Below are positions 1 to 7,767 of a stretch of DNA of 64,000 nucleotides, one piece after another. The translations under genes and the position numbers were made by a program. The stretch is from Ohtaekwangia sp036503775 (lineage in GTDB: Bacteria > Bacteroidota > Bacteroidia > Cytophagales > Cyclobacteriaceae): assembly GCA_036503775.1 (NCBI GenBank), contig DASXWH010000294.1, forward strand, positions 27,555 through 91,554, in the 5' to 3' direction. Position 1 is the first letter of the stretch, and the number at the start of each line of letters is the position of its first letter. Below the pieces are notes generated by a model that saw only the letters and a program-made list of their open reading frames with translations, was not told where the DNA came from and did no database searches.

Positions 1-348
1 CTGTCAGGGGGAACCCGGCAGAAAGTAAGTGCTGCGCTGGCTTTCATGTTCAATGTTCCGGTATTTATACTGGACGAACCTACCGCTGGCCTTGACCCGG
101 TTTCAGTCGAGATCCTGAAAGAAAAGATCCTTCATGAAAAACAACGGGGTAAGCTGATGGTGATAACCTCTCATGTACTCAGTGATCTTGATGAACTGGC
201 CTCAGATGTGGTGTACATTTTTGAAGGACTTATACAGTATAATGATACCATTGAGAAGCTAAAGGCTGAAACCAGTGAAAAACGTTTAGGTAAAGCTATT
301 GCCACACTGATCCGCCAGAAAGAATTGCTGGCTTCTGTTATCGAATAA
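1..348 (+). CDS. nosF: NosF-like ABC transporter ATP-binding protein (5' truncated)
   Basis: The frame is open from the first base, so only the last 115 residues are present. They begin in the ABC signature (LSGGTRQK), followed by Walker B and D-loop (VFILDEPTAGLD) and the switch histidine (VITSHV). The Walker A part lies outside the window. The next gene, 9 nt downstream, is a clear NosY, so this is most likely NosF, the ATPase of the NosFY complex. That complex sits at the inner membrane and energises maturation of the copper sites of nitrous oxide reductase with NosD. The NosF identity rests mainly on this neighbour, since the fragment itself only proves an ABC ATPase. Confidence 0.85.
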   Translation: MSGGTRQKVSAALAFMFNVPVFILDEPTAGLDPVSVEILKEKILHEKQRGKLMVITSHVLSDLDELASDVVYIFEGLIQYNDTIEKLKAETSEKRLGKAIATLIRQKELLASVIE

Positions 349-357
349 ATCAATACT

Positions 358-1125
358 ATGACACGCATCATTAAATATATATTCTACGACATAGTAAGAA
401 CACGCTTCGTTCTTTTGTACACAGTCTTTCTCTGGATCAGCACCTTTGCGCTGTTTCAGTTGGACAGTGATACCAGCAAAGTGGTGCTGAGCCTGTTGAA
501 TATTGTGCTGATGGTTGTTCCGCTGATCAGCATCATTTTTACCACCATACATTTCTTTAACTCATATGAGTTTATTGAACTGATGCTGGCGCAACCGGTG
601 AATCGCAAAGTGATTTTTCTTGGTGAATATATGGCGGTGGCATCTTCGCTTTGTGCAGCCTATGTAGCCGGGATCGGAATTCCGGTATTGATCTTCGGAG
701 CGAATCAAAGTGCAATTGCACTGCTGTTCACGGGTGTGGCGCTTACCTTTGTTTTTGTTTCGATGGCATTCCTGGCTTCTGTGCTCACGCGCGATAAAGC
801 AAAAGCCATTGGTATTGCGCTGTTGTTCTGGTTTTATTTTTCCCTGTTGTATGATGGCATCCTCCTGTGGATCGTATACAGCTTCAGCGACTATCCGCTT
901 GAAAAAATAACATTGACTCTGATTGCCTTCAATCCCGTGGACCTTGGGCGTATCATCATGCTGTTACAACTCGACATCTCTGCGCTGATGGGCTATACCG
1001 GTGCTTTTTACAAGGACTTCTTTGGTAGTAGCCTGGGGATGCTGTTTTCAGGTTCCATACTTTTTCTCTGGGCCATTCTGCCACTATGGGTTGCGCTCCG
1101 GATTTTTATTCGGAAAGATCTCTGA
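358..1125 (+). CDS. nosY: NosY-like ABC transporter permease (N2O reductase maturation)
   Basis: This is a 255-residue inner-membrane protein with about six hydrophobic segments. The C-terminal stretch FNPVDLGRIIMLLQLDISAL followed by GYTGAFYKDFFGSSLG is characteristic of NosY permeases. It starts 9 nt after the NosF stop, so the two are co-transcribed. With NosF it forms the transporter thought to supply a sulfur species to periplasmic NosD during assembly of the CuZ centre of NosZ. nosZ, nosL and nosD would be expected to the left, outside the window. Confidence is high from the motif plus gene order. Confidence 0.88.
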   Translation: MTRIIKYIFYDIVRTRFVLLYTVFLWISTFALFQLDSDTSKVVLSLLNIVLMVVPLISIIFTTIHFFNSYEFIELMLAQPVNRKVIFLGEYMAVASSLCAAYVAGIGIPVLIFGANQSAIALLFTGVALTFVFVSMAFLASVLTRDKAKAIGIALLFWFYFSLLYDGILLWIVYSFSDYPLEKITLTLIAFNPVDLGRIIMLLQLDISALMGYTGAFYKDFFGSSLGMLFSGSILFLWAILPLWVALRIFIRKDL

Positions 1126-1134
1126 TATTTTTTT

Positions 1135-1206
1135 CCACAAAGTCATTAAGACACGAAGGATCATGAAGAATTTACTTTGTGGTTCTTCTTGCCTTGCCTT
1201 CGTGTC
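1135..1206. repeat. Two interleaved inverted repeats
   Basis: CCACAAAG (1135-1142) pairs with CTTTGTGG (1175-1182), and GACACGAAGG (1150-1159) pairs with CCTTCGTGTC (1197-1206). The arms interleave rather than nest, the topology of an H-type pseudoknot or of two mutually exclusive hairpins. It lies just after nosY and may end that transcript, but there is no T-run. A related-looking hairpin lies at 2260-2336. Confidence 0.6.
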
Positions 1207-1250
1207 CATTTATATACATAACAGGAAGCTGAAAAAAGTCATCGCTCCAA

Positions 1251-1266
1251 TATGATCAGAATCATA
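1251..1266. promoter_or_regulatory. Fnr/Dnr-type operator TATGAT-N4-ATCATA
   Basis: TATGATCAGAATCATA is a perfect 6-4-6 inverted repeat containing the TGAT-N4-ATCA core of Fnr/Dnr boxes. It lies 50 bp before the fasciclin start codon, and ATTGGT, a possible -33 element, follows 5 nt later. The same half-sites with the same spacing recur at 7641-7656. The probable binder is the Crp/Fnr protein at 4167-4811, by inference. Confidence 0.6.
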
Positions 1267-1316
1267 AAGTAATTGGTAGTCTAACGTGATCTTTAACCCG
1301 ATAAACATCACTACTT

Positions 1317-1862
1317 ATGAAAACCAATATAGCCATATCCATTGCCCTGTCGGTATGTATAGCCTGCAGTACCAATACCAAAGCGCCAGAAGCATCCCTT
1401 GTTGAAGCGGTAGAAGGTGGCCAATCTACTGTTCAGGATAACGAGTCTCAGAAAAATATTGTTCAGGTGGCAGTAAGCTCACCGGATCACAAAACATTAG
1501 TAGCTGCATTGAAGGCTGCGGAATATGTCGATGCTCTCTCCAATGCCGGACCGTTTACAGTATTTGCTCCGAGTGATGAGGCCTTTTCAAAGCTTCCCGC
1601 TGGAACAGTGGATGATCTGGTGAAGCCAGAGAACAAAGAGAAGCTGAGAAATATTCTTGAGTATCACGTCTATGTAGGTGTTATCCGTGATAATATGATT
1701 CAGGATGGTATGTCGCTGAACCAGGTAAACGGACAGAATATTAAACTATCGAAAGCAGGTGATAAGATCCAGGTGAATGGAGCGAACGTAGTGGGTGTTG
1801 TACCTACATCCAACGGTGTGATCTATGTGGTTGACCAAGTGCTACTGCCACCTGCAAATTAA
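1317..1862 (+). CDS. Fasciclin-domain lipoprotein
   Basis: This 181-residue protein has a signal peptide ending in a lipobox (VCIACS, Cys about 17), so it is probably an SPII lipoprotein. One FAS1 domain covers roughly residues 48-180, with the FAS1 H1/H2 hallmarks (GPFTVFAPSDEAFSKLP, then LEYHV and VNGANVVGVVPTSNGVIYVVDQVLLP). FAS1 domains mediate adhesion or protein contacts, and no catalytic role is implied. It follows the nos genes and an Fnr-like box and is 7 nt upstream of a truncated haemoglobin, so it probably belongs to the denitrification-linked regulon. Its role there is unknown. Confidence 0.88.
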   Translation: MKTNIAISIALSVCIACSTNTKAPEASLVEAVEGGQSTVQDNESQKNIVQVAVSSPDHKTLVAALKAAEYVDALSNAGPFTVFAPSDEAFSKLPAGTVDDLVKPENKEKLRNILEYHVYVGVIRDNMIQDGMSLNQVNGQNIKLSKAGDKIQVNGANVVGVVPTSNGVIYVVDQVLLPPAN

Positions 1863-1869
1863 ATTCAAA

Positions 1870-2238
1870 ATGACAGAGAAAAACGATATTGTTTCACGCA
1901 AAGATATAGAAATGTTAGTTGATAGGTTTTATGATCGCGTGCAGGCAGACCCACTGCTTGCACCGGTCTTTAACCATGTGAACTGGAATAAACATCTCCC
2001 CATCATGTACAGCTTTTGGTCGTCTATGTTACTGGGTGAAGGAAGCTACCGTGGAAATCCTTTTCAAAAACATGTTATGCTATCTATCACCGGTGCACAC
2101 TTTGGGCAATGGCTCAGTTTGTTTATCCATACGGTAGATGAACTATTTGCCGGAGGTAATGCAGAAGAAATAAAACAACGGGCAGGAAATATCGCTCATG
2201 TATTTCAGCAAAAGATGGGATTGTTTGAGCATGGATAA
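1870..2238 (+). CDS. Group III truncated haemoglobin
   Basis: This 122-residue protein matches group III (P-type) truncated globins: an N-terminal RFYDRVQADPLLAPVF segment, HLPIMYSFWSSMLLG, and a C-terminal HFGQWLSLFIHTVDELF followed by GNIAHVFQQKMG. The ATG at 1870 is preferred over an upstream ATG at 1825 that overlaps the fasciclin gene and adds an un-globin-like leader. It starts 7 nt after the fasciclin stop and so shares its mRNA. Proteins of this group bind haem and small ligands such as O2 and NO. Placement beside nos and ric genes suggests NO handling in the cytoplasm, which is inferred from context. Confidence 0.88.
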   Translation: MTEKNDIVSRKDIEMLVDRFYDRVQADPLLAPVFNHVNWNKHLPIMYSFWSSMLLGEGSYRGNPFQKHVMLSITGAHFGQWLSLFIHTVDELFAGGNAEEIKQRAGNIAHVFQQKMGLFEHG

Positions 2239-2259
2239 AATATAAGAGTGAATATCCTG

Positions 2260-2336
2260 TATTGCCACAAGGCACATTGGTATAAAGTACATTTTTGAGG
2301 GTCTTGAACTTTGTGCCGGGTGCCTTTGTGGCAATA
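2260..2336. repeat. Long imperfect inverted repeat
   Basis: TATTGCCACAAGGCAC (2260-2275) pairs with GTGCCTTTGTGGCAATA (2320-2336) with a single bulged T. The 44-nt spacer contains a further AAGTAC/AACTTTGTGCC partial arm. It fills the gap between the haemoglobin and the 606-residue gene. The words CCACAAA and TTTGTGG resemble those at 1135-1182, so this may be a dispersed intergenic palindrome. There is no T-run for a terminator on the plus strand. Confidence 0.6.
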
Positions 2337-2343
2337 TATTTAA

Positions 2344-4164
2344 ATGAACTACGTGATGAAAATAAACAGCCTCCATACCTTTCATATCCCCGTTATGGGA
2401 TTGGCGTACACCATCGATTCTCCCGTGAAAGTAGCGCGTTATGGAATTGATTCGGTTATCTCGATCATCGAAGACCGCCTGGTAGAAGCGATGCGGAAAT
2501 ATTATTACGAGCAACGCCAGGAGCCGTTCAAGCCGATATCTTCCCGTGAACCTGACTTCCGTGCGCGGAGAATCACAGACTACCTGAACCTGGTGAATAA
2601 AATAGTGCAGGAACAGGTGGAGAAGGTAAGAGCATCTGCATTTGAAGCCGGCTCTGAGATTGTGAAATATTTTGAGATGCTCCCATCGGAAAATAAATTC
2701 CGGAAATTACTGAAGGAGGTTATGAACTCGCCTGCAGATTCTGGTGCACTTCAGCAATACCTCCGTGATCAGGTGAAGCCGGGAGCGATCGATGTGAATA
2801 TCATGACGAAAGTTGATAAAGATAACCGTAACCGGAATGGGCAACTGTTGTTAAATTCGTCTGATGCGCTGGCCGCCCTGCGTGGTTATGCGAAGAGTGA
2901 TTTAAAAAATTCTTCCATTGTCTTTTCTGCCGGACTAAATCCACGGTTGTTCAACTACCTGGAAGAACTCCGGGAATTTGATGCCAGGGGTGCTGGTGTC
3001 TTTGATAAGAAAATTGTGATCAAGGTGAGTGACTATCGTTCTGCGTTGATTCAGGGAAAATACCTGGCAAAGAAGGGGATCTGGGTCAGCGAGTTCAGAA
3101 TTGAATCCGGGCTTAATTGTGGCGGTCATGCATTTGCTACGGATGGGAATTTAATAGGCCCTATTCTGGACGAATTCAAGTCGAAGAAAAGGGGATTGGT
3201 TGATGCTTTGTTTGCTTTGTACAAGCCGGTTGCAGAAAAGAATGGATTAAGATTTGGTCAGCCACATCCCATACGGATCACTGCACAAGGTGGAATCGGA
3301 ACGGCTGAGGAATCTGAATTTCTTATTCGTCACTATGATATCGAAAGTGTAGGTTGGGGAACACCATTTTTACTTTGCCCGGAAGCAACTACTGTCGATG
3401 ATGCAACATTAGCATTGTTGAGTAAAGCACGTGAAAAGGATGTTATACTGAGTAAAAACTCCCCGCTTGGTGTTCGGTTTAATTACTTAAAGGGAACAAG
3501 TGCAGATCGTGAGCGACAAGCGAGAATCAGGAAGGGTTCCCCCGGAAGTCCGTGTACCGAAAAATTTCTGGTTTCCAATACCGAGTTCACAAAGGAACCC
3601 ATCTGTACGGCATCACGAACCTATCAATGGCATAAGATCAATCAATTAAAATCACTTAATCTCCCTGAAGCTGAATATGCAGATCGCTATGAAGAAATTG
3701 TAAGCAAAGAATGTTTATGCATTGGGTTGAGTAACGCTGCGATGAATAAATATGGATTACCTACGGTAAAACATCTGGCTGCAGTTACGGTGTGCCCTGG
3801 ACCTAACATAGCTTACTTTAACCGGACTGTTTCCCTTCGTGAAATGACAGATCATATTTACGGTCGCAGTAGTGTGTTGACATACCCTAATCGGCCGCAT
3901 GTGTTTATTAAAGAACTTGATCTGAATATCAGTTACCTGAATGAAAAGCTTGCAGTGATAAGGAAAACACAAGACAGAAAAGGTTTGAAAGATGCTTTAC
4001 TATTTTGTGATAATCTGAAATCCGGGATTGAATACTATAGAGGTTTAACGACCAAGTTATTCCACCATGATTCCATCAAACAATCTGAATTCGTCTCTCT
4101 GCTTGCTGTTCAGGAATTTGAAGTTTCAAAAATGAGAGCCTGGCTGGAGAATGCTTTCGAATAG
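2344..4164 (+). CDS. Conserved protein of unknown function, possible TIM-barrel, Cys-rich
   Basis: I do not recognise a named family for this 606-residue protein. There is no signal peptide or membrane segment, so it should be cytoplasmic. Residues 308-345 (HPIRITAQGGIGTAEESEFL, then VGWGTPFLLCPEA) resemble the GG-x-G phosphate-binding end of FMN-type TIM barrels such as glutamate synthase or nitronate monooxygenase. Seven cysteines at about 259 (NCGGHAF), 345, 404 (SPCTEK), 421, 457, 459 (ECLCIG) and 484 (VCPGPN) could bind metal or a cluster. An alternative ATG is at 2356. It follows the truncated haemoglobin by 105 bp and converges, with 2 bp between, on the Crp/Fnr gene. The context suggests a low-oxygen or N-oxide role, which the sequence alone does not show. 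Confidence 0.8.
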   Translation: MNYVMKINSLHTFHIPVMGLAYTIDSPVKVARYGIDSVISIIEDRLVEAMRKYYYEQRQEPFKPISSREPDFRARRITDYLNLVNKIVQEQVEKVRASAFEAGSEIVKYFEMLPSENKFRKLLKEVMNSPADSGALQQYLRDQVKPGAIDVNIMTKVDKDNRNRNGQLLLNSSDALAALRGYAKSDLKNSSIVFSAGLNPRLFNYLEELREFDARGAGVFDKKIVIKVSDYRSALIQGKYLAKKGIWVSEFRIESGLNCGGHAFATDGNLIGPILDEFKSKKRGLVDALFALYKPVAEKNGLRFGQPHPIRITAQGGIGTAEESEFLIRHYDIESVGWGTPFLLCPEATTVDDATLALLSKAREKDVILSKNSPLGVRFNYLKGTSADRERQARIRKGSPGSPCTEKFLVSNTEFTKEPICTASRTYQWHKINQLKSLNLPEAEYADRYEEIVSKECLCIGLSNAAMNKYGLPTVKHLAAVTVCPGPNIAYFNRTVSLREMTDHIYGRSSVLTYPNRPHVFIKELDLNISYLNEKLAVIRKTQDRKGLKDALLFCDNLKSGIEYYRGLTTKLFHHDSIKQSEFVSLLAVQEFEVSKMRAWLENAFE

Positions 4165-4166
4165 AC

Positions 4167-4811
4167 TCAGAACTTTATCTTATGTCCCACTAAAGTGAGC
4201 TTCTTTTCTTTTTCCATTTTTTTGATGGAACGGATTACCGTCTCCACACGCAGCCCGGTCATGTCGGCTAACTGCTGACGGGTAAAGGGGATGATGATCT
4301 TTTCAGAGTCTTCAGCTTTTGTGAGTTTGGCTTTGAAATATTTCAGGACAGTAGTAAGGCGGTGCTCAGGATCGTACGAAGAAACTTCGGTAAGGATCAT
4401 GGATTTATACTGCAACCGCTTACACAATACCTGATCAAGTTTAAGGTGCAAATCAAAATTCTCCTTTAGTAGTTGGAGAAATTCAGGGCGTGGCAATCTC
4501 CAAAGTTTTCCGGCTGTAACGGCCATAGCACTGCTGGGATAATCAAAGCCGCCCAGCAATGCAGGCTCGCCAAAACTTTCACCGGCATTAAAGACACCTT
4601 GTATAAACTCCTGCCCATCCGGATTAATGATATACATTTTTACCTGGCCTTCTTCTACCTGAAAGAAATCAACAGCAGGATCCCCTTCTTCGAACAACAA
4701 CTGTTCTTTTCGCATGGTAACGAGCCGGGCCTTGAATTTTTGCAGAAGCGCTGATGGGATCAATTTTCTTTTCTTTGAGAGAAAATTAGACAAATCAACG
4801 GGATAAGCCAT
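4167..4811 (-). CDS. Crp/Fnr-family transcriptional regulator (Dnr-like)
   Basis: This 214-residue protein has a cyclic-nucleotide-binding-type beta-roll (about 20-120), a dimerisation helix, and a C-terminal winged helix-turn-helix (about 160-212). The recognition helix reads LRVETVIRSIKKM. It keeps the Glu and Arg of the Fnr E-xx-S-R motif, with Ile in place of Ser. There is only one cysteine, so it is not an Fe-S Fnr; a Dnr/NnrR-like NO- or haem-responsive role is plausible. It lies downstream of ric and a class II ribonucleotide reductase on the same strand. The two TGAT-N4-ATCA palindromes nearby are its likely operators, one of them upstream of its own possible operon. Confidence 0.9.
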   Translation of the reverse strand: MAYPVDLSNFLSKKRKLIPSALLQKFKARLVTMRKEQLLFEEGDPAVDFFQVEEGQVKMYIINPDGQEFIQGVFNAGESFGEPALLGGFDYPSSAMAVTAGKLWRLPRPEFLQLLKENFDLHLKLDQVLCKRLQYKSMILTEVSSYDPEHRLTTVLKYFKAKLTKAEDSEKIIIPFTRQQLADMTGLRVETVIRSIKKMEKEKKLTLVGHKIKF

Positions 4812-4823
4812 AATCTTTGATTT

Positions 4824-4888
4824 AAAATCCTTGTTCCGGACTTCTGATTACCCGTGAATAGTATTAGAAATCTGGAACAAGGAATTTT
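4824..4888. repeat. Inverted repeat between ribonucleotide reductase and crp genes
   Basis: AAAATCCTTGTTCC (4824-4837) pairs with GGAACAAGGAATTTT (4874-4888) with one mismatch near the end, enclosing a 36-nt loop. It occupies the gap after the reductase stop and before the regulator start on the minus strand. It could attenuate or process the mRNA. No T-run adjoins it. Confidence 0.5.
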
Positions 4889-4892
4889 GGAA

Positions 4893-6743
4893 TTACACAA
4901 TCGTGCATGCTCCCCCTGCACAAGCCGCTTCCGCTTTATGGTCAGTTTCGTCATCCACTTCAAACACCTGTGTGAGGTCAATCACCTTTAAGCTATTTTC
5001 CAGCTCATGAAATTTTTCAGGTGTGATATCTTCGAATGGTGCCTGCTTGTAGTTTCCGTTGTCATAGGGAAGTACACTTAGCCCGTTGTAGGATGCTTTG
5101 TTCATCCACATCCATTCACCTACATCATGCCATTCAGAGTCAGGAATAGATACAGTGGCCGATACATTGTTTGCATTACTTCCTCTTCTGAATCCGTTTC
5201 TTACCCATTGCATATTGAATTTGCGGATACGCGCCAGCAGATTCATAGTACTTTCTGTCCGGATAATACTTCCCTCAGGCGCTTTTTGTGGAATACAAAT
5301 GATCGCCTGTTTACTGTTGAGGAGATCTTCCTCCAGTAATTCGGGATGGTGGATGGCCAGGTAAGTATACAGCGCTTCATTTTTACCTATGCGAACCCTT
5401 CTTATGTAAAAGGTATTGTGCCAGGCATGTATACCAGACGAGGTGCCCAACACCAAAGATGTTGTTCCGGATGGTTTGATCGTAGTACAACGTGCAGCAA
5501 ATTGAATGTTGATCCGTGCCGAAGTTTCGAGGTTCATAAGCTTGACTTCTTCGGAGGCTTCACGTAAGTCATATTTATCAATTTGCCCGCTGGCGATGCC
5601 CGTCATTCCTACACCAATTAATGCATCCTGCGATGTTGTGGTTTTCCATTCTTCACGGAGATAATGAAAATCAGTAAAGCCCGCCTGCAGGGTTCCCAGA
5701 AATGCTGCTGCCCGCCCACGGTCATTGAGGTCTTGCTGGCTCTCAATATCCGATACATTGATCTCACACAGATTGCAGAACTGAAAGGGGCGAAGAGCAA
5801 TCTCACAACAAGGATTTGTACCCCAGTCTGTATCGTTGGTAAAATAAAAGCCTGGTTCGCCAGATCCGGAGAGTTCTATTTTCTTCCAGAGACTGAAGAA
5901 CTGATCACGGGAAATGATGTCACGCTGCAGTACTACGGAGTTGTTGGCACGCCCGCGTTGCTCATTCAGCTCCCACCAGTTTCCGAATTTGCAGGTCAGC
6001 ATTTCTTCATCGTCAAGGGAGAATAAAGCGATCATGGCTGATCTTCGTATACCACCCGCAAGCACAGCGTTGGCGAGATAACATTGAATATCGTGACATT
6101 CCAGCGGTGTGAGTTTGTCGCCATTTTGTTTTCGATCAAGTACGGCTTGTACATGAGCTACACAAATTTTGAGCGGCTCAGGTCCGGGAGCTTTGCCACC
6201 GGCTGTTATCAGCCGCGCACCTTTAGGACGAATATCGGAGTAATCAAATTCAGGCAGGTAAGCGCTTAATCCAAAGTATGCCTTCATCAATACTTTGATG
6301 GCATCGGCCCATCCTTCGAGGCTGTCACCAATCAGGAACTTCTTTGATTTCTCCGCTTTTTTAATGGAAGGTAACTTTTCTACGTGATGATACTGAACGG
6401 AATACCCTACACCTGTTCCTCCCAATAATAAAAACATCGTTTCCGAAAATGCACGGATGTCATCTACCGGTAAATACGCGCAGTTGTAAATACGACTATG
6501 ATTCCGGGCGATTGCTGTACCGGAAAATTGCAGAGCACGCATGGAAGGCAATACTTTCTTGTTGTATACATATCCCATCCAATGATGAATGTCTTCTTTG
6601 AGCTGAGGATACTTTTCAGTCATCATGTTCTCATACCGCGAACAGATCTCCTGCCAGGATTCCCTGCGATGAAACTCCGGCAGGTACCGGGCATACTTCA
6701 TATAAATGATAAGATCACTAAGAATTTGCTGATTCAATTCCAT
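4893..6743 (-). CDS. nrdJ: Adenosylcobalamin-dependent (class II) ribonucleotide reductase
   Basis: Monomeric RTPR-type class II reductase of 616 residues. It carries the family landmarks NCAYLPVDDIRAFSE, LLGGTGVGYSVQ, NPCCEIALRPFQFCNLCEIN (active-site cysteine loop), the phosphate-binding PSGTTSLVLG, and a C-terminal redox tail CAGGACTIV. It makes deoxyribonucleotides with a cobalamin-generated thiyl radical, so it needs no oxygen. The start MELNQQIL at 6743 is preferred; an upstream ATG at 6770 would add nine residues. It lies between ric and a Crp/Fnr gene on the same strand, fitting a role in DNA precursor supply when oxygen is low or NO inactivates the iron-dependent class I enzyme. No cobalamin riboswitch was recognised in its 112-bp leader. 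Confidence 0.93.
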   Translation of the reverse strand: MELNQQILSDLIIYMKYARYLPEFHRRESWQEICSRYENMMTEKYPQLKEDIHHWMGYVYNKKVLPSMRALQFSGTAIARNHSRIYNCAYLPVDDIRAFSETMFLLLGGTGVGYSVQYHHVEKLPSIKKAEKSKKFLIGDSLEGWADAIKVLMKAYFGLSAYLPEFDYSDIRPKGARLITAGGKAPGPEPLKICVAHVQAVLDRKQNGDKLTPLECHDIQCYLANAVLAGGIRRSAMIALFSLDDEEMLTCKFGNWWELNEQRGRANNSVVLQRDIISRDQFFSLWKKIELSGSGEPGFYFTNDTDWGTNPCCEIALRPFQFCNLCEINVSDIESQQDLNDRGRAAAFLGTLQAGFTDFHYLREEWKTTTSQDALIGVGMTGIASGQIDKYDLREASEEVKLMNLETSARINIQFAARCTTIKPSGTTSLVLGTSSGIHAWHNTFYIRRVRIGKNEALYTYLAIHHPELLEEDLLNSKQAIICIPQKAPEGSIIRTESTMNLLARIRKFNMQWVRNGFRRGSNANNVSATVSIPDSEWHDVGEWMWMNKASYNGLSVLPYDNGNYKQAPFEDITPEKFHELENSLKVIDLTQVFEVDDETDHKAEAACAGGACTIV

Positions 6744-6855
6744 GAAGTGTGGGGTTAAAAGGCTTCGCACCCTTTGCGATCAATCTTTGTGTCTTGTGAA
6801 ATGTATTTCTCATGCAAAGCCCACAAAATAAAAACCCAAAAAGTACGGGAAGAGT

Positions 6856-7575
6856 TTATTTTACTTTAGCGAACAGGATATTGTTTTCGAGGTGAATGTG
6901 CTGCAGCAGATCGGTTTCAAATTCTCTCAGCATTTTATACGTAAGCTGAAATGTTGGACAGGCATAAGCTGGAGGTGTATAATTTTCTGAGCTCTTCCGG
7001 ATGGACTTAATCAGTTGTCCTGCGCGGTCATGTTCATGTTCCATTACAGCTATGGGACCACCCAGATGTTCAGGAATCGGAGAGATATAGCAGGATGGAG
7101 AATTGCGGTCAAATATTCTTCGGATAGCCGGGAAAAGAACCTGCTCTTCCTTGGGAAGATGTTGAAGTAATTCTTCGGCAAGCTCACTGAAATCTGAACG
7201 GATGAGGTACAACACCGGACTATCCTCACCGTGCACACTGCAAACCTTATCCAGTAGTTCCTGAATTTGTGGAATGGACTCACGGACATAGCGGTGGTGA
7301 TGTTGAATGATGAAGTCAATCAGTAGTGGTACTTCCCAGGTATCAAAACGAACACGGTTATCACCGCTGACATTTGATTTTGACAGCAGGATCTCGCGCC
7401 ATATTTTTTCTACCGGTAAACCTGCTTTATCACAAGCATCGACAAAGTTTTTCTTACCACTGCAGCAATAATCCAGGTTATAACGATTCAGAATTTCCAG
7501 TGAGTATGGAAAAGTAAGAGCGATGTCAGCTACTGTGACCGAGGCCATATCCAGTTGTTCATCTAAAGTGATCAT
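6856..7575 (-). CDS. ric: Iron-sulfur cluster repair di-iron protein Ric/ScdA
   Basis: The 239 residues comprise an N-terminal DUF542/ScdA_N domain with the diagnostic NRYNLDYCCSGKKNF motif (about 30-45) and a hemerythrin-like domain with iron-ligand histidines (HHHRYVRE about 92, HLPKEEQVLFPAI, MEHEHDRAG, and LLQHIHLENNILF at the end). The family repairs Fe-S clusters damaged by NO or oxidative stress in the cytoplasm. An Fnr/Dnr-type box at 7641-7656 lies 65 bp upstream of the start, consistent with NO induction. The reductase and Crp/Fnr genes follow on the same strand and may share its transcript. Confidence 0.94.
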   Translation of the reverse strand: MITLDEQLDMASVTVADIALTFPYSLEILNRYNLDYCCSGKKNFVDACDKAGLPVEKIWREILLSKSNVSGDNRVRFDTWEVPLLIDFIIQHHHRYVRESIPQIQELLDKVCSVHGEDSPVLYLIRSDFSELAEELLQHLPKEEQVLFPAIRRIFDRNSPSCYISPIPEHLGGPIAVMEHEHDRAGQLIKSIRKSSENYTPPAYACPTFQLTYKMLREFETDLLQHIHLENNILFAKVK

Positions 7576-7640
7576 ATCATTGTTGTTTAGTTGGAAAGAC
7601 TATTATGAAGTAAAAATCCGGCCTTGTAACCAATGGTGGT

Positions 7641-7656
7641 TATGATCCAAATCATA
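7641..7656. promoter_or_regulatory. Fnr/Dnr-type operator TATGAT-N4-ATCATA
   Basis: TATGATCCAAATCATA is a perfect inverted repeat with the TGAT-N4-ATCA core, identical in half-sites and spacing to 1251-1266. It lies between ric (minus) and the copper-linked plus-strand genes. On the minus strand CATTGGTTAC follows 6 nt later and could be the -33 element of ric. It might also act on the divergent operon, whose first ATG is 112 bp away. Confidence 0.62.
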
Positions 7657-7767
7657 TAGCATCAATCTGATAAGACGTGAATTTGGCAGCTGTCGGAAGA
7701 TCATTTCAAATCCTGACAATAGTCATGTTTTACCGGAGTAGTGCCTATTAGGTTTGTTCAGATAATT

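Noticed and set aside
1001..1255. 84-residue frame overlapping the nosY end and intergenic repeats
   Set aside because: It runs across the interleaved inverted repeats in another frame than nosY, and its composition is not protein-like.
5098..6758. Several plus-strand frames opposite the class II ribonucleotide reductase
   Set aside because: They are fragmented shadows of a gene with unmistakable family motifs.
6744..6855. Possible cobalamin riboswitch before the B12-dependent ribonucleotide reductase
   Set aside because: The 112-bp leader is short and I see no B12-box core or convincing multi-stem structure.
7741..7767. Upstream GTG start for the small CxxxC protein
   Set aside because: The ATG at 7768 gives a cleaner N-terminal membrane segment, and the extension adds nothing recognisable.
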